The notes: generated by a model from the sequence alone, not told the origin. 6,899 nt of DNA from JAUVIB01 sp964424545 (GCA_964424545.1 CAYRJN010000201.1:1-6899); one strand, 5' to 3'; counted from the first letter of the stretch, positions 1-6,554 are shown. Numbers and translations are program-made.

Positions 1-650
1 TGACTATTCTTACCCATGGTTTCGGCATAAATATTTATTGTACCCGGATTGCCTCCGTTAAAATTAAATATCACGCTGTCGGCGACGGGAATTACTTTTG
101 TATCGTTATTATTAATCGTTACCGTAATATCGGTAAATACTTTATTATTAAATTGAACGCGCACAGGAGAATCCTCCGCGGCGGTTTCCATCAACACATT
201 ACCCATCTCGGAAAAGTTGGTCATGTTCGCTTCGGCCACAATATCCGTTTTATTCTCGGCATTATATACTTGTATTAAAAAGTCATAGGCATTATGCGAA
301 AGCTCTCCAATTTCAGGATTCCCGATTGTTATATATTTGGCATCGTCTTTCGCGTCTTCCGTAATATCGAATGCGGAAGATGTAAAATAAGTTGTGTAAG
401 TTGTATTATTTGAGGCGTCATGCTCTCTTTTACCGATCACCACAAAAACACTTTCAGTGCCTTTACTGACGTCGATGTTAAAACTAAATTTAAGCGTGGA
501 AGCATAGCCGTTTCCGTTTTGATCCACCGCATCGCTGAAACTGACGGACTCGACGCTATACGTTGTTTTGGGATTGCCGGTTAAGGTCTCTTCACACTGA
601 TAAAACATCATTAAAACCATTAACGCTACGATAAATTTTAAATGTTTCAT
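1..650 (-). CDS. Secreted lipoprotein, choice-of-anchor-H-like N-terminal region (3' end beyond window)
   Basis: Reading the minus strand from the ATG at 650-648 gives 216 uninterrupted codons that run off the left edge, so the C-terminus is missing. The start is fixed by a strong GGAGGAG Shine-Dalgarno (656-662) five bases upstream. Residues 1-18 form a lipoprotein-type signal peptide: MKHLKF, a hydrophobic core, then FYQC with Cys19 followed by Glu-Glu. Gln at -1 makes the lipobox atypical. The mature part has an acidic DQNGNGY motif (about residues 42-48), then alternating beta-type segments (LKFSFNIDV, FVVIGKRE) and a YDFLIQVYNA segment near residue 130. This order resembles, from memory, the N-terminal domain of 'choice-of-anchor H' surface proteins (DxDGDGY, a D-rich strand, then YDLLIxLYDA). 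Such proteins are exported and anchored through a variable C-terminus, which is not visible here. The CDS and its export are seen directly; the family assignment is moderate and the function unknown. Confidence 0.85.
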   Translation of the reverse strand, partial: MKHLKFIVALMVLMMFYQCEETLTGNPKTTYSVESVSFSDAVDQNGNGYASTLKFSFNIDVSKGTESVFVVIGKREHDASNNTTYTTYFTSSAFDITEDAKDDAKYITIGNPEIGELSHNAYDFLIQVYNAENKTDIVAEANMTNFSEMGNVLMETAAEDSPVRVQFNNKVFTDITVTINNNDTKVIPVADSVIFNFNGGNPGTINIYAETMGKNS

Positions 651-846
651 TTCAGCTCCTCCAATTTTAATTTATTGTATCGGAATTTTAAAAAACAACC
701 TATTGCGGACATTTTTATATATTTTTGCATTATTCTCAATTATGAAATTATACATCGTTCACACCGATAATACTTTAGATTTTCCAATTTTTCTAAGAAT
801 GACAATGGCGGACTTTTTTGCCGCCGTTTCTACATTCCCCTCCTCC

Positions 847-901
847 CTGTCATTCCCGCAATCACACCCGTCTGTCATTCCCGAATATTTTAAACGGGAA
901 T
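847..901. repeat. Small inverted/direct repeat element (CTGTCATTCCCG type)
   Basis: The 12-mer CTGTCATTCCCG occurs twice, at 847-858 and 872-883, exactly 25 bases apart. The second copy begins a hairpin: ATTCCCG (877-883) pairs perfectly with CGGGAAT (895-901) across an 11-base loop. Elements of the form GTCATTCCCG...CGGGAAT are common dispersed palindromes in intergenic DNA of many bacteria, so a degenerate member of such a family is the likeliest reading. There is no coding or transposase signal next to it. Confidence 0.5.
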
Positions 902-951
902 CTTAATCTAACCATTTTAGCATTCAGATTCTCCGATTCATCCGAACCGAA

Positions 952-979
952 TTGACACTTAAGACGAGCAGCGCATTAT
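952..979 (+). promoter_or_regulatory. Possible distal sigma70-type promoter
   Basis: A perfect TTGACA (952-957) is followed after 16 bases by CATTAT (974-979), a 4/6 match to TATAAT. Transcription would start near 986, just before the competing hairpins at 993-1068, giving a leader of about 380 bases ahead of the asparaginase start codon. The -35 is exact but the -10 is weak, and in AT-rich DNA such pairs arise by chance. Confidence 0.35.
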
Positions 980-992
980 TTCAGTTGTCCAC

Positions 993-1068
993 AATTGAAC
1001 AGTAATAAAAAGGTCAATTATTTTACAATAAAAAAACCTTTTTGACTGTTCGATTTAATCGAACAATC
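993..1068 (+). promoter_or_regulatory. Mutually exclusive hairpins / palindromic operator candidate
   Basis: Three blocks can pair in two ways. Structure A: GAACAGT (997-1003) pairs with ACTGTTC (1045-1051) and AAAAAGGT (1007-1014) pairs with ACCTTTTT (1036-1043). This makes a stem of 15 perfect pairs with a 3-versus-1 base internal loop; AATT/GATT pairing at the base extends it with one G-U. Structure B: TGTTCGAT (1047-1054) pairs with ATCGAACA (1058-1065) over a 3-base loop, with flanking GA/TC giving a 25-base near-palindrome. The 3' arm of A and the 5' arm of B overlap at 1047-1054, so both cannot form at once. This is seen in the sequence. Whether it acts as an RNA switch, a protein operator, or not at all is inference. 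No U-tract directly follows hairpin B. Confidence 0.4.
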
Positions 1069-1287
1069 ACGATTTCAATTTTTTCATTGACCGCTTTACG
1101 AAGGTATGTTCTTATTTTCTTTGCAATATTCCCACAAGAGCTGCAAAGTTATGACATTTTTCACATAGTACATCGTGATGAATTTGCAAAAATTAACAGA
1201 GAAAAGCAAAAATATTTTAAAAAATACAACTTATGTTTTAAAATGTTTAAATCCGTTAAAAGCATTATATTTTTTTGTTGTTGTATT

Positions 1288-1316
1288 TTGTCTAATCATT
1301 GTCTATTTTTTATTAT
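1288..1316 (+). promoter_or_regulatory. Sigma70-type promoter of the asparaginase gene
   Basis: TTGTCT (1288-1293), a spacer of exactly 17 bases, and TATTAT (1311-1316; 5/6 match to TATAAT) form a good sigma70-type promoter. The predicted start point near 1323 leaves a leader of about 42 bases containing the AGGAGG ribosome binding site at 1350-1355. The position, spacing and orientation all suit the gene at 1365. The AT-rich context is the main reason for caution. Confidence 0.55.
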
Positions 1317-1364
1317 CGGTTTTATTTACAAAAACTTTAACCCTAATTCAGGAGGATTATAATA

Positions 1365-2393
1365 ATGAAACGACGCGAATTTTTTAAAAAAACAGCCGTT
1401 TTGAGTTCTGCTGCAATATTACCGGCAGCCATGCCCGCTAAATTAACGGCAAAACAAAACGGAGCGCCCGTCGTAATTTCTTCGGCCAATGGCTTACGCG
1501 CCACACAAAAAGCTATGGAAATTATTACAGATGGTAACGACGCCCTGGATGGCGTTATTGCCGGCGTTAATATCATTGAGAATGATCCCAATGATCATTC
1601 CGTAGGCTATGGCGGATTGCCGAACGAGGTTGGCGTTGTGGAATTGGATTCTTGTTGTATGCACGGCCCGACCCATAACGCCGGAGCCGTTGCGGCTATT
1701 CGCAATATTAAAAACCCTTCAAAAGTAGCCAGGCTGGTTATGGAACGCACCGATCATGTATTAATCGTTGGAAAAGGCGCCCTTGATTTTGCCAAAGCTC
1801 ATGGATTTAAAGAAGAAGATCTGCTCACCGATGAAGCGCGAAAAATATGGCTTAGCTGGAAAGAATCGCTTTCCGATAAGGACGATTGGTTTACCGATAA
1901 ACAAGCAAAAAAAACGTACGAAAAATACTTTGATATTACCGGCACCATTACTTGCTTAGGCCTTGACAAACGCGGAAATATTTCCGGCGTAACCACTACC
2001 AGCGGATTAGCCTTTAAAATTCCCGGTCGCGTAGGCGATTCGCCCATTATCGGAGCCGGATTATATGTGGATAATGAAATAGGCGCCTGCGGCTCAACCG
2101 GACGCGGAGAAGAGAACCTGAAAAATCTTTCCTGCTTTTTAACGGTGGAATTTATGCGCGACGGTCTCTCTCCACGGCAAGCATGCCTTAAAACATGCAA
2201 ACGTATCGTAAAACACGCAAAACTGCCCTCTCTATTAAAAGAAAACGGTAAACCGAACTTTAATCTTACTTTCTACGCCATTAACAAACAGGGAGAATAT
2301 GGCGCGGCCTCTATTTACGGCCCGCACAAATTTGCCGTTAACGACGGCGAAAAAAACCAATTACTCAAAACCGCCTATTTGTATAAAAAGTAA
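1365..2393 (+). CDS. Tat-exported N4-(beta-N-acetylglucosaminyl)-L-asparaginase / isoaspartyl peptidase (Ntn-hydrolase)
   Basis: This 342-residue protein is full length for the T2 asparaginase family. ATG 1365 is supported by AGGAGG (1350-1355) nine bases upstream. Residues 1-29 are a Tat signal (KRREFFKKTA, hydrophobic core, AxA-like cleavage region), so the enzyme should fold in the cytoplasm and act outside it. Family members self-cleave before a threonine that becomes the N-terminal nucleophile. Here that is Thr194 in TGTITCLGLD. Aligning by eye with human AGA at a constant offset of 12 places every known active-site residue: Thr212 (T224), Arg222 and Asp225 in GRVGDSP (R234, D237), and Thr245-Gly246 (T257-G258). 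GYGGLPNE (81-88) and VARLVMERTDH (121-131) are also family blocks. Gly193 replaces the Asp that precedes the nucleophile in human AGA, as in isoaspartyl peptidases. The expected reaction is hydrolysis of GlcNAc-Asn or beta-aspartyl substrates, releasing aspartate; the substrate is uncertain. It probably shares a transcript with the downstream permease. Confidence 0.93.
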   Translation: MKRREFFKKTAVLSSAAILPAAMPAKLTAKQNGAPVVISSANGLRATQKAMEIITDGNDALDGVIAGVNIIENDPNDHSVGYGGLPNEVGVVELDSCCMHGPTHNAGAVAAIRNIKNPSKVARLVMERTDHVLIVGKGALDFAKAHGFKEEDLLTDEARKIWLSWKESLSDKDDWFTDKQAKKTYEKYFDITGTITCLGLDKRGNISGVTTTSGLAFKIPGRVGDSPIIGAGLYVDNEIGACGSTGRGEENLKNLSCFLTVEFMRDGLSPRQACLKTCKRIVKHAKLPSLLKENGKPNFNLTFYAINKQGEYGAASIYGPHKFAVNDGEKNQLLKTAYLYKK

Positions 2394-2415
2394 AAATCCA
2401 TGTACTACATACTGA

Positions 2416-2425
2416 NNNNNNNNNN
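2416..2425. other. Assembly gap (10 N)
   Basis: Ten Ns interrupt the sequence 22 bases after the asparaginase stop. The following permease lacks roughly 30 N-terminal residues, so the true gap is probably larger than ten bases, about 70-100. Sixteen bases beginning with ATG at 2400 (MYYIL) lie before the gap. They would be in frame with the permease only if the true gap length leaves remainder 2 when divided by 3, which ten does not. Confidence 0.98.
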
Positions 2426-3208
2426 GCTGTTCCCGCCCTATTAATTGCATTTTACCGCCTCTTCTTCAGCGTAATAATTCTCGCGCCAGGCGTGCTTTAC
2501 CGTAGAAAGATAAGCGTAATATTTCTTAAAGAGAATTGGAAACTATTGCTTACATCGGGATTTTTTCTATCGCTGCATTTTTACACATGGATTTATTCTT
2601 TACAGATGACCAGCGTAGGACATTCCATTTTTTTGGAGAGCGCCCACCCTCTCTTCGGCTGGATATTATCCGTTATTTTTCTTAAAGAAAAGGGGAATAA
2701 ATATACATTTATCGGACTTTTGCTCGGTTTGAGCGGCATGTATCTTATTGTTTCGGAAAACTTTCAATCGCAAATCAATTCCTTTTCCGGCGATATGCTG
2801 GCTATATTTTCCGGATTTAGTTTTGCCGTCTATTTGTTAATAGCGCGAAAAATCGGTAAAAAAATAGAAATATTTTCTTATGTGTTCATCATTTACGGTA
2901 TTTCCGCTGTACTGCTGGCCGGTGCCGCTTTTCTAACCCGCATTGATTTTACCGCCGTTTCCCCGAGAAGCTGGTTATTCTTAATATTACTGACTCTCGG
3001 TCCTAATTTAACCGGTCATACGATACTAAATTGGATATCCCGAAAAATCGAAGTTTATAAGGTAAACTTTGCCTTGCTTACCGAGCCGGTTTTATCAACC
3101 ATTTTTGCCGTATTTATTTTTAATGAAATGCAAGGATGGAATTTCACCGCCGGAGCTCTATTGGTATTGCTATCCATTTTTTCCGTATTTGAGTTTAAAA
3201 AAATCTGA
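2426..3208 (+). CDS. DMT superfamily transporter, EamA family (5' end lost in assembly gap)
   Basis: The frame is open from the first base after the gap. A GTG at 2492 is not the real start, because the 22 codons before it (AVPALLIAFYRLFFSVIILA...) are a typical part of the second EamA helix. Visible are about 260 residues; relatives have about 290-300 and ten helices in two repeats. Repeat one carries the hallmark block MTSVGHSIFLESAHPLFGW...SVIFLKE. Repeat two carries GPNLTGHTILNW...FALLTEPVLSTIFAVFIFNE, ending in a last helix and FEFKKI. EamA proteins sit in the inner membrane and usually export or exchange amino acids, nucleotides or other metabolites; the substrate cannot be read from sequence. 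ATG 2400 is a candidate start but has no clear ribosome binding site and a frame that depends on the gap. Closeness to the asparaginase suggests one operon and possibly aspartate or sugar-derived traffic, which is speculation. Confidence 0.88.
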   Translation, partial: AVPALLIAFYRLFFSVIILAPGVLYRRKISVIFLKENWKLLLTSGFFLSLHFYTWIYSLQMTSVGHSIFLESAHPLFGWILSVIFLKEKGNKYTFIGLLLGLSGMYLIVSENFQSQINSFSGDMLAIFSGFSFAVYLLIARKIGKKIEIFSYVFIIYGISAVLLAGAAFLTRIDFTAVSPRSWLFLILLTLGPNLTGHTILNWISRKIEVYKVNFALLTEPVLSTIFAVFIFNEMQGWNFTAGALLVLLSIFSVFEFKKI

Positions 3209-3315
3209 TGGCGTTTTTTCCCTGTTTCCCTGTCTCTGCGATTTTTTCTTAATCCAAGTTTGTAGAACTTTAAAACTACTCTGACAATCCGGCTTCTTTG
3301 GCCCACCACAAATGA

Positions 3316-3523
3316 TTAGCGCGTTCGCTAACGCTCTCTCGCTATGATACTAAGTGCGGCGCAACAATCCCATGCGCTATGTACCATCAATGCCCGATAT
3401 CCGCATATTTTTCTTTTATCCCAATTTTTTTTCTTCAACCCCGCTGGGGTTGAGCTTTTTTTCAAGTTCAGGTTTCTACCCGTTTCACGGGCAGTTATTC
3501 GTCTTTATCCCGCGCTGCGGGAT
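3316..3523. repeat. Cluster of short perfect hairpins (REP-like element)
   Basis: Four stem-loops are visible. TTAGCG/CGCTAA is at 3316-3331 with loop CGTT. TCAACCCC/GGGGTTGA is at 3435-3453 with loop GCT. CCCGT/ACGGG is at 3479-3491 with loop TTC. ATCCCGC/GCGGGAT is at 3507-3523 with loop GCT. The last three are set in T-rich linkers and lie 36-44 bases apart centre to centre. Two share a GCT loop. All are much richer in GC than the surrounding DNA. The arrangement fits a non-coding dispersed palindromic cassette; copy number elsewhere cannot be judged from one window. Confidence 0.55.
3434..3462 (+). terminator. Intrinsic terminator-like hairpin
   Basis: TCAACCCC (3435-3442) pairs with GGGGTTGA (3446-3453) over a 3-base loop, with a G-U pair below. 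A GC and seven Ts (3456-3462) follow. This fits a Rho-independent terminator on the plus strand. It lies 226 bases after the permease stop and ahead of the M16 promoter, so it could end the asparaginase-permease transcript. It also belongs to the hairpin cluster, so termination may be incidental. Confidence 0.5.
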
Positions 3524-3586
3524 TATTTTACCCTATTACTATTTATTTTAGAAGCGAAAGTTTTTCAAAAAATACAATCCAAGCGT

Positions 3587-3615
3587 TTGACTAATGTTGT
3601 TAATAATATTAACTT
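3587..3615 (+). promoter_or_regulatory. Possible promoter of the M16 peptidase gene
   Basis: TTGACT (3587-3592; 5/6 match) is followed after 17 bases by TAACTT (3610-3615; 3/6 match). It lies about 45 bases upstream of the start codon. A second -10 possibility is TATACC at 3623-3628, which lacks a well-spaced -35. The -35 is the persuasive part; the -10 assignment is uncertain. Confidence 0.35.
3599..3613. promoter_or_regulatory. Palindromic operator candidate GTTAAT-AAT-ATTAAC
   Basis: A perfect inverted repeat with 6-base arms around a 3-base centre lies between the -35 and -10 candidates of the M16 promoter, where a dimeric repressor would block polymerase. No regulator gene is present in the window, and short AT-only palindromes occur by chance in such DNA. 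Confidence 0.3.
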
Positions 3616-3658
3616 ACTTTTTTATACCATTTAACTTAACATAAGGAGGGGTTGCTTT

Positions 3659-6472
3659 ATGTACCGTAAATTATTAATACCGTTAACCTTAATTGTCTTT
3701 ATTTTGCTTTCATCATGCGATAGAGAGAAAAAAACCGAATTTAAGATTGACTATCAAAAATATACGCTTAAAAACGGTTTGGAAGTCATTTTGCATGTTG
3801 ACAAATCGGACCCCATCGCCGCCGTGGCAATCATGTTTCATGTCGGATCAAATCGGGAAATTCCCGGAAAAACAGGTTTTGCTCATCTTTTTGAACATAT
3901 GATGTTTCAAGAATCGCAACATGTAGCGCAGGATCAATTTTTTCGTATTATTCAGGGTTCCGGCGGAACATTAAACGGGGGCACGTGGGAAGACGGCACG
4001 GTTTATTATGAAGTTGTGCCGAAAAATGCCTTAGAAAAAGTACTTTGGTTAGAATCCGACAGGATGGGATTTCTATTGCCTACCGTTACACAAGAAGCCT
4101 TCCAAAACCAACAAGACGTTGTAATGAATGAAAAAAGGCAGCGCATCGACAACAGACCTTACGGGCCGACCGATTATATTCTTGGTAAACTGCTCTATCC
4201 CGAAGGACATCCCTATAATTGGCAGGTAATCGGCTCCATGGAAGATTTACAGCGCGCATCGCTGGAAGATGTTCATAATTTCTTTAAAAAATGGTACGGA
4301 CCTAACAATGCCACCCTTGTCATTGCCGGGGATATAGACGTTGCACAGACAAAAAAAATGGTCGAAAAATATTTCGGCGAAATCAAACCGATTCCCGAAG
4401 TACAAAAGCCTAAACCGCAGCCGGTTAAATTAAATGAAACCAAACGCGTTTATTTTGAGGATAATTTTGCAAAATCTCCCGAACTGACCATGGTCTATCC
4501 TACGGTGGAACAGTTTAATAAAGATTCTTATGCGCTTGAATTTTTAAGCCAGTTATTGACCGACGGTAAAAAAGCGCCTTTATACAAAGTTATCGTTGAG
4601 CAAAAAAAACTGGCTCCCTCCGTCCACTCCAGGCAATCCGGTAAAGAGCTGGCGGGAACATTTATTTTTAAAGTACGCGCCTTTCCCGGAACAAATTTAA
4701 GCGATGTGGAGAAAGCTGTTTTTGACGGTTTAACGCTTTTTGAAAAAGAGAAGTTCACTCAAAAAGACCTTGACCGCATTAAAACCAAGATCGAAACGGA
4801 TTTTTATAACGCCCTCACCAGCGTATTAAGTAAATCGTTTCAACTCGCTCAATACAATGAATACGGTGGATCGCCCGGCTTCCTAACCAAAGATTTAAAT
4901 CTTACGCTCGCCGTAACCATGGATGATATATGGCATGTTTATAACAAATATATAAAAGGTAAAAATTTTGTTGAGACCAGTTTCGTCCCCAAAGGACAAA
5001 GCGCTCTTGCGGTAAAAGGCGCCGCGCTGTATACTATCCCTCCCGATAAAACCATTAAACGTCCAAAACCTAAAAAAGAATTGGCTGTTGAAAAAATAAA
5101 ATCTTCTTTTGATCGTTCCGTTGAGCCGCCGCTCGGACCTGAACCTCTGTTGAATGTTCCAAAAGTATGGACGGATAATTATGATAACGGCTTAAGAGTC
5201 TACGGCATCGAACAGCGCGAGCTTCCCTTAATCAACTTTTCCATTGTCATCGAAGGCGGAATGCTGTTGGATTCTCCCGATAAAATAGGCGTGGCCAATT
5301 TAATAACCGACGAGCTGATGCAGGGCACCAAAAACAAAACGCCTATAGAACTCGAAGAGGCCATTGACGATCTCGGCGCCAATATCGGTATGTATACGTC
5401 GAAACAAGCCATCGTTGTTAATGTAAATTGTCTTGAATCCAAAATCGACGCCGTAACAGCCTTGGTAAAGGAAATCCTGCTCGAACCGCGCTGGGACGAA
5501 AAAGAATTTGCACGCGTTAAACAAAAAACCATCGAACAGATAAACCGCGGTAAATTTATGCCTTCGACCATCGCTTCCAACGTTTACAATAAAATCATTT
5601 ACGGAGACAATAACATCTTGTCAAATAATACGCTCGGCTCGGTTGAATCCGTTCAAAATATTACTATTGACGATTTGAAAAATTTTTATAATAAAAATAT
5701 ATCGCCTAAGTTAACCTACATAACGGTTGCGGGCGATATTTCGAAAGATAAAACCCGTGAAGCTTTTTCGGAACTGGTTCGCTCTTGGAAGACTAAAGAC
5801 GTTGCTATTCCCAAACCCGTTTTTTCAAAATCCGATAAAAAAGCAAAAGTATATTTTGTGGACGTTCCGGGCGCACGGCAATCCGAAATTCGTATCGGTT
5901 ATCTTGCGCTGGCCTATACCGACCCCGATTATTATCCCGCTTATGTAATGAATTACAAATTAGGCGGCGCATTTAACGGTATTTTAAATATGGTGCTAAG
6001 AGAAGAAAAAGGCTATACCTACGGCGCAAGAAGCGGTTTTTCCGGTTCAAATTACCCCGGCCCTTTTACGGCTTCCGCCGCCGTACAATCCGATCATACT
6101 CTGGAATCCGTGCAAATATTTAAGGATTTAATGAGTAAATACGCCGATTCTATTACGGAAAATGATTTGCAGTTTACCAAAGACGCGCTGATTAAATCGA
6201 ACAGCAGACGTTTTGAAACGTTAAGCGCTTTAATCGGCATGCTTAATAATATTGCACGATATAACTTACCTTTTGATTACGTCAAAGAACAGGAAAAGAT
6301 TATCAGGGATATGACGGTAGATAAAGAAAAGGAATTGGCAAAAAAATATATTCAACCCGAAAAAATGAATTATCTGATTGTAGGCGACGCCAAAACGCAG
6401 CTTAAACCGTTAAAAAAACTAGGATTCGGACACCCCGTTCTTCTTGACGTTGACGGAAAGCCGGTTAAATAA
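3659..6472 (+). CDS. M16 family zinc metallopeptidase lipoprotein, fused active and inactive halves
   Basis: The 937-residue protein is intact. ATG 3659 follows AAGGAGG (3643-3649) by nine bases. Residues 1-19 are a lipoprotein signal ending in the lipobox LSSC (Cys20, then Asp21), so the enzyme should be membrane-anchored on the periplasmic side. Asp at +2 would mean inner-membrane retention in E. coli; that rule may not hold here. The first half carries the inverted zinc motif HLFEH (76-80), with Glu158 in VVMNEKRQ as the likely third ligand, then an M16 C-type domain around WYGPNNATLVIAGDID (212-227). A Lys/Pro-rich linker spans about 461-500. In the second half the equivalent of HLFEH is NLITD (547-551), so it cannot bind zinc, but it keeps the substrate-binding block LREEKGYTYG (Arg781, Tyr788). 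This is the pitrilysin/PqqL-like clamshell built in one chain, as in many roughly 930-residue bacterial insulinase-family proteins. It probably degrades peptides that reach the envelope; the substrate is unknown. Confidence 0.95.
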   Translation: MYRKLLIPLTLIVFILLSSCDREKKTEFKIDYQKYTLKNGLEVILHVDKSDPIAAVAIMFHVGSNREIPGKTGFAHLFEHMMFQESQHVAQDQFFRIIQGSGGTLNGGTWEDGTVYYEVVPKNALEKVLWLESDRMGFLLPTVTQEAFQNQQDVVMNEKRQRIDNRPYGPTDYILGKLLYPEGHPYNWQVIGSMEDLQRASLEDVHNFFKKWYGPNNATLVIAGDIDVAQTKKMVEKYFGEIKPIPEVQKPKPQPVKLNETKRVYFEDNFAKSPELTMVYPTVEQFNKDSYALEFLSQLLTDGKKAPLYKVIVEQKKLAPSVHSRQSGKELAGTFIFKVRAFPGTNLSDVEKAVFDGLTLFEKEKFTQKDLDRIKTKIETDFYNALTSVLSKSFQLAQYNEYGGSPGFLTKDLNLTLAVTMDDIWHVYNKYIKGKNFVETSFVPKGQSALAVKGAALYTIPPDKTIKRPKPKKELAVEKIKSSFDRSVEPPLGPEPLLNVPKVWTDNYDNGLRVYGIEQRELPLINFSIVIEGGMLLDSPDKIGVANLITDELMQGTKNKTPIELEEAIDDLGANIGMYTSKQAIVVNVNCLESKIDAVTALVKEILLEPRWDEKEFARVKQKTIEQINRGKFMPSTIASNVYNKIIYGDNNILSNNTLGSVESVQNITIDDLKNFYNKNISPKLTYITVAGDISKDKTREAFSELVRSWKTKDVAIPKPVFSKSDKKAKVYFVDVPGARQSEIRIGYLALAYTDPDYYPAYVMNYKLGGAFNGILNMVLREEKGYTYGARSGFSGSNYPGPFTASAAVQSDHTLESVQIFKDLMSKYADSITENDLQFTKDALIKSNSRRFETLSALIGMLNNIARYNLPFDYVKEQEKIIRDMTVDKEKELAKKYIQPEKMNYLIVGDAKTQLKPLKKLGFGHPVLLDVDGKPVK

Positions 6473-6508
6473 ACAGCTTATAAGTAAATCGAAATATTTA
6501 ACGAAAAA

Positions 6509-6545
6509 AAAGGGGCGCCATCATATAGACGCCCCTTTATTTTTT
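6509..6545. terminator. Bidirectional intrinsic terminator
   Basis: AAAGGGGCG (6509-6517) pairs with CGCCCCTTT (6530-6538) across a 12-base loop, followed on the plus strand by ATTTTTT. The A-run at 6504-6508 becomes a T-run on the minus strand, so the structure works both ways. It starts 37 bases after the M16 stop and sits 16 bases past the stop of the convergent minus-strand frame, as expected for a shared terminator. Confidence 0.88.
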
Positions 6546-6554
6546 ATCAAAATG

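Larger units (their letters stand above)
651..1364. other. Divergent intergenic region, about 714 bases, AT-rich
   Basis: This stretch separates the minus-strand lipoprotein from the plus-strand asparaginase. It contains the lipoprotein's ribosome binding site, a small GGCGG/CCGCC hairpin (807-811 with 821-825), a degenerate inverted-repeat element (847-901), a promoter-like pair (952-979), competing hairpins (993-1068) and a promoter close to the asparaginase (1288-1316). Reading frames across 1042-1387 are low-complexity Phe/Ile/Lys/Asn-rich translations of AT-rich DNA without ribosome binding sites, so I do not call genes here. Confidence 0.7.
3209..3658. other. Intergenic region between permease and M16 peptidase, 450 bases
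   Basis: This stretch holds four short hairpins (3316-3523), one of them terminator-like, followed by the promoter, palindrome and ribosome binding site of the M16 gene. Two overlapping reading frames (3344-3634 and 3354-3551) translate straight through the hairpins, have no ribosome binding site and read as low-complexity Phe-rich sequence, so they are judged spurious. Confidence 0.65.

Noticed and set aside
674..702. Promoter for the minus-strand lipoprotein (TACAAT at 679-674)
   Set aside because: The -10 is acceptable, but no -35 lies at 16-18 bases (TAGGTT at 17; TTGTTT only 13 away), so I could not support it.
703..906. 67-codon plus-strand frame in the intergenic region
   Set aside because: No ribosome binding site, and its 3' half translates the inverted-repeat element; amino-acid content is what AT-rich noncoding DNA gives.
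1042..1387. Two overlapping plus-strand frames, one with a convincing-looking hydrophobic helix (ALYFFVVVFCLIIVYFLL)
   Set aside because: The hydrophobicity follows from T-rich DNA, neither has a ribosome binding site, the first begins with TTG inside a hairpin, and the second overlaps the well-supported asparaginase start out of frame.
1799..2200. 133-codon minus-strand frame inside the asparaginase
   Set aside because: It lies opposite a conserved catalytic region of a clearly identified enzyme and has no features of its own.
1365..3208. A novel defence or biosynthetic system made of asparaginase plus permease
   Set aside because: Both are common housekeeping-type families; proximity alone does not support a dedicated system.
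3316..3523. CRISPR array
   Set aside because: The hairpins are not identical repeats, spacing is irregular, and there are no unique spacers of constant length.
3344..3634. 96-codon frame downstream of the permease
   Set aside because: It reads through three perfect hairpins that explain the sequence better, lacks a ribosome binding site, and overlaps the promoter region of the M16 gene.
5200..5580. 126-codon minus-strand frame inside the M16 peptidase
   Set aside because: Antisense shadow of the conserved second M16 half.
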